A stretch of 37,318 nt of DNA. It comes from Candidatus Methylomirabilis sp. GTDB taxonomy: Bacteria > Methylomirabilota > Methylomirabilia > Methylomirabilales > JACPAU01. A program made the position numbers and the translations under genes. Positions 5,804 to 14,600 of this stretch are shown here, piece after piece. The notes beneath the pieces are model-generated. The model was not told where the DNA came from and did not search any database. It saw nothing but the letters and a program-made list of their open reading frames with translations. The stretch's first letter is position 1; each line of letters opens with the position of its first letter. The DNA lies in assembly GCA_036000645.1 (NCBI GenBank), contig DASYVA010000034.1:1-37318 (forward strand), read 5' to 3'.

Positions 5804-8533
5804 TCAGAACGCCCCGACGAACCGGACCACCCGCCCCGCCGCGGTCTCGGCCACATAGAGCCGGCCGGCCGCGTCGAAGGCCGGGTCCCGCGGGCCGGCC
5901 AGCCCCTCGGCCACCACGATCTCCACCCCGCCCGGCTTCAGGCGCCAGACCCGGCCCTCCCCCGGCTCCGCGACGTACACGTCCCCCGAGGGACCGCGGG
6001 CGAGGCCGACGCCCCTGATTCCTTCCCAGAGGGGCCGGTGCTCCCCGTCCGCCGTGACGCGCGAGATCCGCTCCGCCAGGTTTTCCGCCACCAGGATCCC
6101 GCCCCCCGGCTCGAACAGCAGCCCGTGCGCTCCCGCGAGGACGGGACCGAACGGCTCCGCCTCCCCGGGGCCCTCCGCGACCTTGAGCGGCCCCCGGGTG
6201 AACTCGCAGATGATCAAGCGCCCGGCGGAATCGAAGTCCAGGTCCACGGGAGCGGTGAGCCCGCCGACGTACGTGCTCACCGCCCCGTCCGGGGAGACCC
6301 GGGCGATGCGCCCGCGGCGGGTGTCGGCCACGTAGAGGGCGCCCGCCGCGTCTCGGGCGATGTCGTGCGGCCACGACAGGCCCGCCCCGATGCGCGTGAC
6401 GGTCCCGTCGGGCGCAATTCGGGCCAGGGCGTCGCCGGCCTGCTCGGCGGCCAGCACGCTCCCGTCCGGGAGGACGAGGAGCCCGCGGGGCTCCCGCAGC
6501 TCTTCCGCGACGACTTCCATCGGATATGGGGACTTCACCGGGGCCGCACCGGCGCGTGCCGGCGCCAGGAGAGCCGCGAGGAGGAAGACCGCCAGGACCG
6601 GCCCGGCCTTGCGCGGCGGGCGGCGGAGGGCCTGGAGGAGCACGGCGAGCGTGCAAAGCCCGAAGCCGATCAGGTCCTGGAGCCACCCCGGGTACACCAG
6701 CACCAGGCCGGCGGCGACGAGCACGACCTGCTCGAGCAAGCTCGTCTTCCGGAGGAGCCACCCGGTGAGTCCCGCGGCCAGGGCCGCCAGCCCCACCATG
6801 GCGGTCACGGTGGTCCAGAGGATGTTGCCCCAGGGGCCCTTGAGGAGCAGGCCGATGCCGTCCGGGTGCAGCGTGAACATGAAGGGGACGAGGAAGGTGG
6901 GGAGCGTGTACTTCCACGCCATCATCGTCGTCCGGTACGGGTTGCCGCCGGTGATGGCCGCGGCCGCGAACGGGGAGAGCGCCGTGGGCGGCGACACCTC
7001 GGAGAGGACGGCGTAGTAGAAAATAAACATGTGGGCCGCGTACTCCGGCACGCCGAGCCGGATCATCGCCGGCGCCGTGATGACGGCCGCGATGATGTAG
7101 GAGGCGGTCACCGGCACCGCGAGCCCCAGGATCCAGACGGCCAGGGCCGTGTAGAGCACCGTGAGGAACAGCCCACCCCCGGCTAACGTCAGGATGATGA
7201 GGGAGAACTTCAGGCCGAGGCCGGTCAGGGTGACCACGCCGACGATGATCCCCGCCGTGGCGCAGGTGGCGGCGACGGAGAGGACCCCGACGGCCCCACC
7301 CTCCAGGGCGCGGCCCAGGCGCGGAGGGGTCAGGGCGGTTTCGCGCCGCAGAAAGCTCAGCGCGGCGGCGAGGAGCGTCGCGTAGAAGACGGCCAGGATC
7401 GCCGTGTATCCGAAGAGCATGAAGACGACGATCGCGACGAGGGAGAGGAAGTGGAAACCGTACTTGCGCGTGAGGCTCCAGACGTTCTCCCCCGCCACCG
7501 CCACCGGCCGGGCGCCGAACTTCTTCGCGTCCAGCTCGACCATGACGAAGACCGACCAGTAGTAGAGGAGCGTGGGGATCGCCGCCATCGCGATCACGTC
7601 GAGGTAGGAGACCTTGAGGAACTCGGCGATGAGGAAGGCGGCGGCGCCGAGGACCGGCGGCGAGATGATGGCGCCGATGCCCCCGGCGGAGAGCAACCCG
7701 CCGGCCGAGGCCTTGTCGTAGCCGGCCTTCGCCAGGAGCGGCCAGGCCACTGACCCGAGCGTCACCGTCGTCGCCACGCCGGAGCCGGAGGGCCCGCCGA
7801 GGAGGAAGGAAGCCAGCGTCACCGTCCGGCCGGCGGCCGTGGGCTTGCCGCCGGTCGCGGCGAGGGAGAAGTTGACGAAGAACTCGCCGGCACGGGAGTG
7901 CTCGAGGAAAGCCCCGTAGATCGTGAAGAGGATGATGAACGTCGCGGCCACGTCCAGGGGGACGCCGAAGATCCCCTCGAGCGTCGTGTACATGTGCCCG
8001 ACGAGGCGGTCCAGGCCGTAGCCCTGATGGGTCCAGGGCGCCGGCAGCCAGGCTCCGAGCCACGCGTAGGCCAGGAAGGCGATCGCCACGGTCGGGAGGA
8101 TCCACCCCGTCGTCCGCCGGGTGGCCTCCAGGACCAGCAGGATGGTGAGCCCGCCGAAGACCTGATCCCACGTGGTCGGCAGCGCCGCCCGGTAGATGAA
8201 CTCCTCGAAGTCCCAGAGGGGGTAGCCGACGGCGAGGAGGCTCAGGCCCACGAGGAGCCAGTCGGGCCACCCCACCCGCTCCATTCCGCGCTTCCGCCGG
8301 GCGGGGTAGAGCAGGAACGAGAGGACCAGCGTGAAGCCGAGAAAGGACAGGCGCAGGATCTGGGTCGTGACGGTGCCCCAGGCCCAGTAGAGGAAGAGCA
8401 GCGACATGGCGACGGCCACCGCAGAGACGGCCCGTCCCACCGGGCCGGTCAGGCGTCGCCGGGGTCCCTCCTCGGCCTCCACCAACTCCAGTGCGGCGGA
8501 GACCCGTGAGGGATCGATCAGGTCATCGGGCAC
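5804..8533 (-). CDS. TRAP transporter 4TM/12TM permease (TAXI type) fused to a six-bladed beta-propeller
   Basis: This is a 909-residue protein. Residues 1 to about 650 match the fused DctQ-DctM permeases that work with TAXI receptors: an N-terminal four-helix part, then a large multi-helix part with family segments such as FLLGGPSGSGVATTVTLGS and SEVSPPTALSPFAAAAITGGNP. A signal-peptide-like hydrophobic stretch follows at about 640-663 (VLAVFLLAALLAPARAGAA). Then come six repeats of about 40 residues, each with an NHL-like core such as AAGALYVADTRRGRIARVSPDG, forming a whole six-bladed propeller to the end. The GTG start at 8533 has a GGGGAGGA site and overlaps the DUF1850 stop. The propeller would lie in the periplasm. 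The fusion is unusual to me; it may sense or bind substrate, or be a merged neighbouring gene. Confidence 0.88.
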   Translation of the reverse strand: MPDDLIDPSRVSAALELVEAEEGPRRRLTGPVGRAVSAVAVAMSLLFLYWAWGTVTTQILRLSFLGFTLVLSFLLYPARRKRGMERVGWPDWLLVGLSLLAVGYPLWDFEEFIYRAALPTTWDQVFGGLTILLVLEATRRTTGWILPTVAIAFLAYAWLGAWLPAPWTHQGYGLDRLVGHMYTTLEGIFGVPLDVAATFIILFTIYGAFLEHSRAGEFFVNFSLAATGGKPTAAGRTVTLASFLLGGPSGSGVATTVTLGSVAWPLLAKAGYDKASAGGLLSAGGIGAIISPPVLGAAAFLIAEFLKVSYLDVIAMAAIPTLLYYWSVFVMVELDAKKFGARPVAVAGENVWSLTRKYGFHFLSLVAIVVFMLFGYTAILAVFYATLLAAALSFLRRETALTPPRLGRALEGGAVGVLSVAATCATAGIIVGVVTLTGLGLKFSLIILTLAGGGLFLTVLYTALAVWILGLAVPVTASYIIAAVITAPAMIRLGVPEYAAHMFIFYYAVLSEVSPPTALSPFAAAAITGGNPYRTTMMAWKYTLPTFLVPFMFTLHPDGIGLLLKGPWGNILWTTVTAMVGLAALAAGLTGWLLRKTSLLEQVVLVAAGLVLVYPGWLQDLIGFGLCTLAVLLQALRRPPRKAGPVLAVFLLAALLAPARAGAAPVKSPYPMEVVAEELREPRGLLVLPDGSVLAAEQAGDALARIAPDGTVTRIGAGLSWPHDIARDAAGALYVADTRRGRIARVSPDGAVSTYVGGLTAPVDLDFDSAGRLIICEFTRGPLKVAEGPGEAEPFGPVLAGAHGLLFEPGGGILVAENLAERISRVTADGEHRPLWEGIRGVGLARGPSGDVYVAEPGEGRVWRLKPGGVEIVVAEGLAGPRDPAFDAAGRLYVAETAAGRVVRFVGAF

Positions 8534-8984
8534 GCCCGTCCTCCCCGCAGGCCGCGACGGCGAGCCTCACGCGGCGGCCCGGTTCCCCCCCTTCCCCGAG
8601 CGGGACCCGCCGCCATCCCACCGTGATCCGAACTTGAGACTCCGGACTCGCCCGGAGGACCAGCGTGCCGCGTGCCGGCCCCTCGGTCTCGACGATCCAC
8701 CAGTCCCCCTCACGCCGCGCTGCCTCGTGGCCGTAGAACTCCACCAGCCGCTCCTCCCCGTAGCGGAGCCGGACAAGCCGCAACCCCTCCGCCGTCACGC
8801 GGAATGCCTCCTCCACCGGCGACCCGTAGAGGGAATGGCGGAAGGCCAGGCGCACCTCCTCCCCGTCCGTCACCGGGAGGGCGGCGACAGGTCCGTCCCT
8901 GGCCTCCACGTGCAGGCAGAATCCGGCGTCGGCCCCCGAGGGTGCGAGCGTGGCCAGGACCAGGAGCAGGAGAAGCGGCCGCAT
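8523..8984 (-). CDS. DUF1850 protein of TAXI-TRAP transporter
   Basis: This 153-residue protein has an N-terminal signal peptide (LLLLLVLATLAPSGADA). A DUF1850-like domain follows, with RLAFRHSLYGSPVEEAFRV near residues 45-63 and the aromatic segment DWWIVE. DUF1850 proteins are regularly encoded between TAXI receptors and their 4TM/12TM permeases, as here; their role is still unclear. The gene starts 12 bases after the TAXI stop, with a GAGGGG ribosome binding site. Its own TGA overlaps the GTG start of the permease by 11 bases, which suggests translational coupling and fixed stoichiometry. Confidence 0.85.
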   Translation of the reverse strand: MRPLLLLLVLATLAPSGADAGFCLHVEARDGPVAALPVTDGEEVRLAFRHSLYGSPVEEAFRVTAEGLRLVRLRYGEERLVEFYGHEAARREGDWWIVETEGPARGTLVLRASPESQVRITVGWRRVPLGEGGEPGRRVRLAVAACGEDGRAR

Positions 8985-8996
8985 GAAGGCCCCTCG

Positions 8997-9995
8997 CTAA
9001 CTGGCGGGCAGCTTGATGCCCTTCTCCCGGTAGTAGCGCAAGGCCCCCGGGTGAAACGGGACGGGGGAGCCGACCACGGCGCTCTTGAGCGTGATCTCCT
9101 GCGCCGCCTTGTGGACCGCCACTAGCTCCGGCGTGTGCTCGAGCAGCACCTTCGTGATCTGATAGGCCAGCGACTCCTCCATCCGCTCGTGGGCCACGAG
9201 CAGGTTCGTCGCCCCCGCCACGGGCACGTCGGCGCTTAGCCCTGCGTAGGTCGCCTTCGGGATGGTCGCCGTGAAGTAGAGGGGGCCGTACTTGGCCACC
9301 ATCTTCGGGGCGGCGTCCCCGTGCGGGACGAGGGCAATCTTGATGCCCGGGGTGGCCGCCACGTCGAGGACGGCGGCCGTGGGCAGCCCGCCGTCCCAGA
9401 TGAAGGCGTCGAGCTTCCGATCCTTGAGGGCGCCGGCAGACTCGGTCACCCCGAGGCGGTCCTGGCTCCCCAGGTCCTTCGGCGTGAGGCCGTAGGCCTC
9501 GAGGACCCGAAGGCCCTTGACCTCGGTGCCCGACCCCGGAGCCCCGGTGGAGACCCGCTTTCCCTTGAGGTCGGCCACGCTCCGGATCCCGCTCCCCTCC
9601 AGGGTGACGATGTGCATGTAGTTGGAGTAGAGGGCGGCCAGGGACCGAACCGCAACTTTGTCCGCGAGCCCCTTGAGTTTTCCCTCGTGGGCATCCCAGG
9701 CCGTGTCGGGGAGCGTGAGGGCCAGCGCGATTTTCCCCGCATGGAGGAGCTTCATGTTGTCCACCGACGCGGTGGTCACCTCGGCCGTCGCCTCCACCCC
9801 CGGGAGGTACTTCGAGATGAGGGCCGCCATCCCGCCCCCCAGGGGGTAGTAGACGCCGCCCGTGCCCCCCGTGGCGATGGAGAGGCGGACCTTGGTCTGG
9901 GCGAGGATTCTGCGAGCGCCAGCTCCCTGCCCCAACAGCGCCCACCCGCCGATGCCGAGCAGCTTCATGGCCTGCCGTCGCGTGATTGCATGCAT
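8997..9995 (-). CDS. TAXI-family TRAP transporter solute-binding receptor
   Basis: This 332-residue periplasmic receptor has an N-terminus with a twin-arginine-like motif (TRRQAMKLLG) and a hydrophobic stretch, so export may be through Tat. The mature part opens RLSIATGGTGGVYYPLGGGMAA, the hallmark of TAXI receptors, and continues with YSNYMHIVT and the domain-linking region typical of the NMT1/TAXI fold. The ATG at 9995 is preferred over the one 27 bases upstream because GAGGAGAAGG lies at the right distance. It should hand a carboxylate solute to the permease encoded two genes downstream. The enolase-superfamily gene just upstream suggests a sugar acid or related organic acid as ligand. Confidence 0.9.
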   Translation of the reverse strand: MHAITRRQAMKLLGIGGWALLGQGAGARRILAQTKVRLSIATGGTGGVYYPLGGGMAALISKYLPGVEATAEVTTASVDNMKLLHAGKIALALTLPDTAWDAHEGKLKGLADKVAVRSLAALYSNYMHIVTLEGSGIRSVADLKGKRVSTGAPGSGTEVKGLRVLEAYGLTPKDLGSQDRLGVTESAGALKDRKLDAFIWDGGLPTAAVLDVAATPGIKIALVPHGDAAPKMVAKYGPLYFTATIPKATYAGLSADVPVAGATNLLVAHERMEESLAYQITKVLLEHTPELVAVHKAAQEITLKSAVVGSPVPFHPGALRYYREKGIKLPAS

Positions 9996-10050
9996 CGCGC
10001 CTTCTCCTCGAAATGGGTGCACTGCGCAACCCCCGGTCCGTTCGCAACCG

Positions 10051-11142
10051 TCAGCGTTCCAGCGTCTCCCGCAGGGCCTCCTCGTTCGGCTCCAGGCCCA
10101 GCCCCGGCCGGTCGGGGAGCGTGACCGCCCCGCGCACCGGCTTCGGCGGGTCCCGGAAGATGATCTCGCCGGTCACCCACATCGGGACGTGATACTCCAC
10201 GCGCCAGCCGTTCGCCACGCCCGCGATCAGGTGCGCGTTGTGGTGGGGCCAGCCCCCGCCGTTCGCGATCGGCAGGTTGAACGCCTGCGCCATCGCGGCC
10301 ACCTTCACCGCCTCGGTATAGCCGCCGACGTACACCACGTTCGGCTGGAGGATGTCCACGGCCCCGTGGAGGAGCAGCTCCCGGTGGCGCCACTTGTGCC
10401 CCTCGTTCTGCCCCGCCGAGATCGGGATGCTCGTCTGGCGGCGCAGGTCGGCCAGCAAGCGAGCGTCGTTCCCGTACACCGGCTCTTCGAACCACGTGAT
10501 CCGGTACGGCTCGATCCGCTTGCAGAGGTCCAGGGCGCGCGGGAAGGCGAACAGGTAGTTCGCGTCCACCATCAATTCGATCCGGTCTCCGACCGCCTCC
10601 CGGACCGCCCGGACCCGCGCCGCGTCCTCGGCCGGGTCCTGCGCGCCATTGATCGCCACCACCATCTTCAGCTTGTCGTGGCCCTCGGCGACGAACTGCT
10701 TCGCCACCTGGACCAGTTGCTCCCGGCTGTACTCCAGGAGGCCAAAGGTGATGTAGGCCGGCACGGTGGCGCTGTGGCCGCCGAGGAGCTTCCAGACCGG
10801 CTGGTCGGCCCGTTTCCCCTTCAGGTCCCAGAGGGCGATGTCCAGGGCGCTGATGGCCGAGGACCAGACCCCGGTCTGGGCCCGGGGGTTCAACCGGGTG
10901 AACCACTCGTGCCAGAGCCGCTCGGTAGCGAGAGGGTCCTTGCCGATGAGCATCGGCCCCGCTTCCCGGTTCACGAGTTCCCGGACCGCGAACCGCTGGA
11001 TCGGGCCCGTGATCCCGTACCCGGTGAGGCCGCCGTCGGTCTCGACCCGCACGAAGACCATCTCCCGCATGACCGGGTCCTTGAGGAGCGGCACGCGCGC
11101 CGGCACCCGATGCGTCGTGGCTTCGACCTTGGTGACCTTCAT
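10051..11142 (-). CDS. mandelate racemase/muconate-lactonizing (enolase superfamily) enzyme
   Basis: This 363-residue protein has an N-terminal capping domain followed by a modified TIM barrel. Visible catalytic features are KLK at 157-159 (the K-x-K base motif), metal ligands D193 (VDANY), E219 (WFEEP) and E247 (GQNEGH), a later D263 and H300 (GWPHHN). This pattern fits the mandelate racemase subgroup: proton abstraction alpha to a carboxylate, giving racemisation or dehydration. Substrate specificity cannot be told; sugar-acid dehydratase is a common outcome. The start codon overlaps the preceding DinB stop as ATGA, and the TAXI transporter follows 55 bases downstream, so the enzyme probably acts on the imported acid. 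Confidence 0.87.
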   Translation of the reverse strand: MKVTKVEATTHRVPARVPLLKDPVMREMVFVRVETDGGLTGYGITGPIQRFAVRELVNREAGPMLIGKDPLATERLWHEWFTRLNPRAQTGVWSSAISALDIALWDLKGKRADQPVWKLLGGHSATVPAYITFGLLEYSREQLVQVAKQFVAEGHDKLKMVVAINGAQDPAEDAARVRAVREAVGDRIELMVDANYLFAFPRALDLCKRIEPYRITWFEEPVYGNDARLLADLRRQTSIPISAGQNEGHKWRHRELLLHGAVDILQPNVVYVGGYTEAVKVAAMAQAFNLPIANGGGWPHHNAHLIAGVANGWRVEYHVPMWVTGEIIFRDPPKPVRGAVTLPDRPGLGLEPNEEALRETLER

Positions 11143-11666
11143 CCCCAGCCCTTGCGCTCGCGGAGCGACGTGATGTGCGCGACGTGGTGCCGCCCGTGCC
11201 ACGCATACTGCTGGAGGTACCAGTCGAGGGTCACCGTCCCCCATTCGGGATGCCGGAACGCGCGGGCGAAATCGAGCGGGGACAGAGAGCGGAGCACCAG
11301 GACCCAGCGGCGGTGGAGCGATTCGAGCAGCGTCAGCGAGAGCTCGACCGGCGCCGTCCGTGCATCGGCCAGCTCGGCCCATGCCGCCTCGTCATAGGTC
11401 TTGACGGTCGGCTCCGCTTCCGTGAGGGCGAGCTTGAACCGCACGTAGGCGTTCAGGTGGCTGTCCGGCAGGTGGTGCGCGACCTGCCGGATCGTCCACC
11501 CGCCGGGACGATAGGGGGTGTCGAGCTGCTCCGCGGACAATCTGTCCACGGCGGCGCGGAGCCTGTCGGGCGTCCCGGCGATCTCCTCGATCCACCGGCG
11601 GCGCTTGGCATCGGTGACGTCGGCTTCCGCTCGGAACTTCCCGATCGGGTATCGCAAGTCTTCCAT
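11139..11666 (-). CDS. DinB/YfiT-family metal-dependent hydrolase or transferase
   Basis: This 175-residue four-helix protein belongs to the YfiT branch of the DinB superfamily. It begins EDLRYPIGKF, as YfiT members do. It contains GGWTIRQVAHHLPDSH and WHGRHHVAH, which supply the three metal-binding histidines. The ATG at 11666 follows GGAGGGGGAAG. YfiT relatives include bacillithiol S-transferases and metal-dependent hydrolases; whether this organism makes bacillithiol is unknown. The stop overlaps the enolase-superfamily start by four bases, so expression is coupled, although a metabolic link is not obvious. Confidence 0.85.
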   Translation of the reverse strand: MEDLRYPIGKFRAEADVTDAKRRRWIEEIAGTPDRLRAAVDRLSAEQLDTPYRPGGWTIRQVAHHLPDSHLNAYVRFKLALTEAEPTVKTYDEAAWAELADARTAPVELSLTLLESLHRRWVLVLRSLSPLDFARAFRHPEWGTVTLDWYLQQYAWHGRHHVAHITSLRERKGWG

Positions 11667-11694
11667 CGCTTCCCCCTCCAGGACCGCGGCGCCG

Positions 11695-14600
11695 TCAGGC
11701 GCTCGGCGCCGGGGCCTGGTGTCGCAGGCGCTGGCGGACGGCGCCCAGGTCGCCGACCTCGACGGGAACGCCGGCCCGATAGGCAATGACCTGCCCCGAT
11801 GCGGGCGAGAGGCGTGCGCCCGGGGTGATGATGCCGACCAGGTTCAGGGGGTCGGCGGCGCTCACGATCACGACCTCCCCATCGTCCCTCACGCGGCGGA
11901 CGCCGCGGAGCGCCTCCACGGCCTCGGGGAGCGCGAACTGCTCTCCCACGAAGCCGGCCACGAACCGCCCGCCGCGGATCTCGCCCGTGGCCTCGAGCCG
12001 CCGATAGATCCCGAGCAGCGCTCTCCATGCGGGGGCGCGACCTTCCCGGGTGAGCAGCTCGCGGAAGACGACCCCGTAGCGCTGGAGCACCTGGCGCGCC
12101 ATCGCTTCTTCCCTCTCCTCCCTCGCGGGACCGGGCTCCGGCACCGTCCCCACCGGGTGGAGCAGGCCCCACCGGCCGAGCGGGATGAGGCGCTCCCGGA
12201 GCATCGTCCCCCGGACCATCCGGAGCCGGCGGTGGGGAAGGCGGCGCCGCTCCTCGGGCCTGAGCAGGGCACGCAGTCCGGCGAGGCCGTCTCCCGTCAC
12301 CAGGCCGCGCGCCACCAGCTCCCAGAGCGCCCCCTCCACCTGCGCGGGGAGGCGACCCGTGGCCCGGGCGATGTCGGCCAGGAACGAGGCGCCCCGCCCG
12401 GCGAGGTGACCGGCAACGTCCCGGGCCGCCGCCGAGAGCCCCTCGACCGACGCCAGCTCAGCAGGGCCGGGGTCGAGGAACACCGGCAGGTCCCGGCGCA
12501 AGACGAATGCCAGGGGGGCCGAGCGGGTCGGCGCCTGGCGCCGGCCGGTCCGACGCCCGGAATCACGCGCCGGCTCCTCTTCGGAATCGGCGAGGGCGGG
12601 TTGCTGGCGCAAGCGGGCCCAGGCCACCTCCCCGGAGAGGCAGAGCGCCTCCAGGTCGGCCGGGTTGTAGTGGGCGATGCGGGCCGGCAGCACGTCCCGC
12701 TCCCAGCAGGGGGCGGGGAGCTCCAGCCCCTGAAGCTGGCCGATCACCTGCAAGAGGCCCTCCCGCCCGTGCAGTTGCGTCCCCGGCTGGACGTGCTGCC
12801 AGCGGAGGAAGAAGCGGATGAGGTCCGCCGCCGGGACCGGCTCGATCTCGCGGCGGAGGCGCCCGATCGTGAGCCGGTGGATGCGAGCGAGCAGGCGCCG
12901 GTCGCACCACTCAAGAACATCGGCGGCGACCCCCGGGGTGAACCGTCCACGCAGGACGGTGCCCTGATGCTCCAGTTCCAGCAGGGCGAGCTCCACGTCG
13001 GCGGGCGAGAGGCCGAGGCGGGCCGCGAGGGCCGCCCCGGTCGTGGGGCCGATATGCTCCATCCAGCCCCGGATGATGAGCCGGACGGCGTCGGCGCGAT
13101 CGGGCACCTCCGGCTCGCCGCGGGCGGGCGCGGGTGGAGCGATCGCCGGCTCCAGTCGGACGCCAGGAAGCGCCGCCTGGACGGCACGCAGTCGCTCTGC
13201 CGCGACGAGCGCCTCGGAGTGAGCGCTCCCCTCTTCCTCGGCAAGCGCCCAAGAGGCGCGGGTTGCCCTCCCGTCCCGGATCAGCGGCTCCGCCAGGCCC
13301 CTCCACCCCTCGGCCGCCGTGACCGGCAGGAGGACGAGCGTGAGGAGGACATCGTGCAGCTCATGGGGATCCCGCACGTCGGGCCAGGCCTGCGCGCGCA
13401 CCTCCGCGATCGCTGCCCCGTCCAGGGCGCCCACGCCTCGCGCCAGGTCCGGGTCCGTCCGCCGCAGGGCCACGGCCCGGGCCCGCCGTTCCTCCAGGGG
13501 GGCATCGTCCAGGAACGCGTAGGGGTTGGCATGGAGGATCTCGTGACTCATCGGCGAGGGGGCCGGCGTGTCCACCGCCACGGTCCGGATTTCCCCCCGC
13601 GCGATGGCCGCGAGGAGGGCCCGCAGGCCCTCCAGGTCCATCGCCTCGTGCAGGCAGTTGGCGATGGTCTCCTTGACCAGCGGGTGGTCCGGCGGCTCGA
13701 CCGGGCCCGGGTTGTTGTCCTGGCACGCGACCTGGGCGGGGAAGACGGCGGCCAGCAGGTCCTCGGCCCGCATGCGCTGGATGGGCATGGGCACCCGCCG
13801 CCCCCCGTTCATCCGGAGGAGGGCCAGGGCGCGGGCGGCGTTCCACCGCCAGCGGGTGCCGAACATGGGGGCCTGGAGGGCCGCCTGCACCAGGTCCTCC
13901 TCCAGGGCAGCCGGATGGACCATGGCGAAGATGCTCTCGAGCGGGAAACTGTGCTGCTCCCCGAGGGAGAGGACGATCCCATCGTCCGTGGCCGCCGCCT
14001 GGAGCTCGAAGTCGAAGGTGCGACAGAACCGCTTGCGCAGGAGGAGCCCCCAGGCGCGGGTGATCCGCCCGCCGAAGGGGGCATGGAGGACGAGCTGCAT
14101 GCCTCCCGCCTCGTCGAAGAACCGTTCGGCCACGACCACCTGCTCCGTCGGGACGGCGCCGAGGACCGCCAGCGTCTCGGCCACGTAGGCCACCACCTGC
14201 CCGGCCCCCGCGCCATCCAGGCCGGCCTCGGCGCCGAGCCACGCCGTGGCGGCCGCCGCATCCGGCAGCCGGGCGGCCACCCCGCGGCGGAGGGCGGCCA
14301 CGGCGGCGGAGAGCTCGGCCGTGCGCGCCGGGGCCTCACCGAGCCAGAAGGGGATGGTGGGCGGGGCGCCCTGGGCATCCTCCACGCGCACGCGGCCGGC
14401 CTCCACGCGGCGGATGCGCCAGGACCGATTGCCCAGGAGGAAGATGTCGCCGGCGAGGCTCTCCACGGCGAAGTCCTCGTTGACCTTGCCCACGAAGGTG
14501 CCCGCCGGCTCCTCGATCACGTCGTAGTCCGCGGTGTCCGGGATGGCGCCGCCGGAGGTGATGGCGGCCAACCGGGCCCCGCGGCGCCCGCGCAGGCGGG

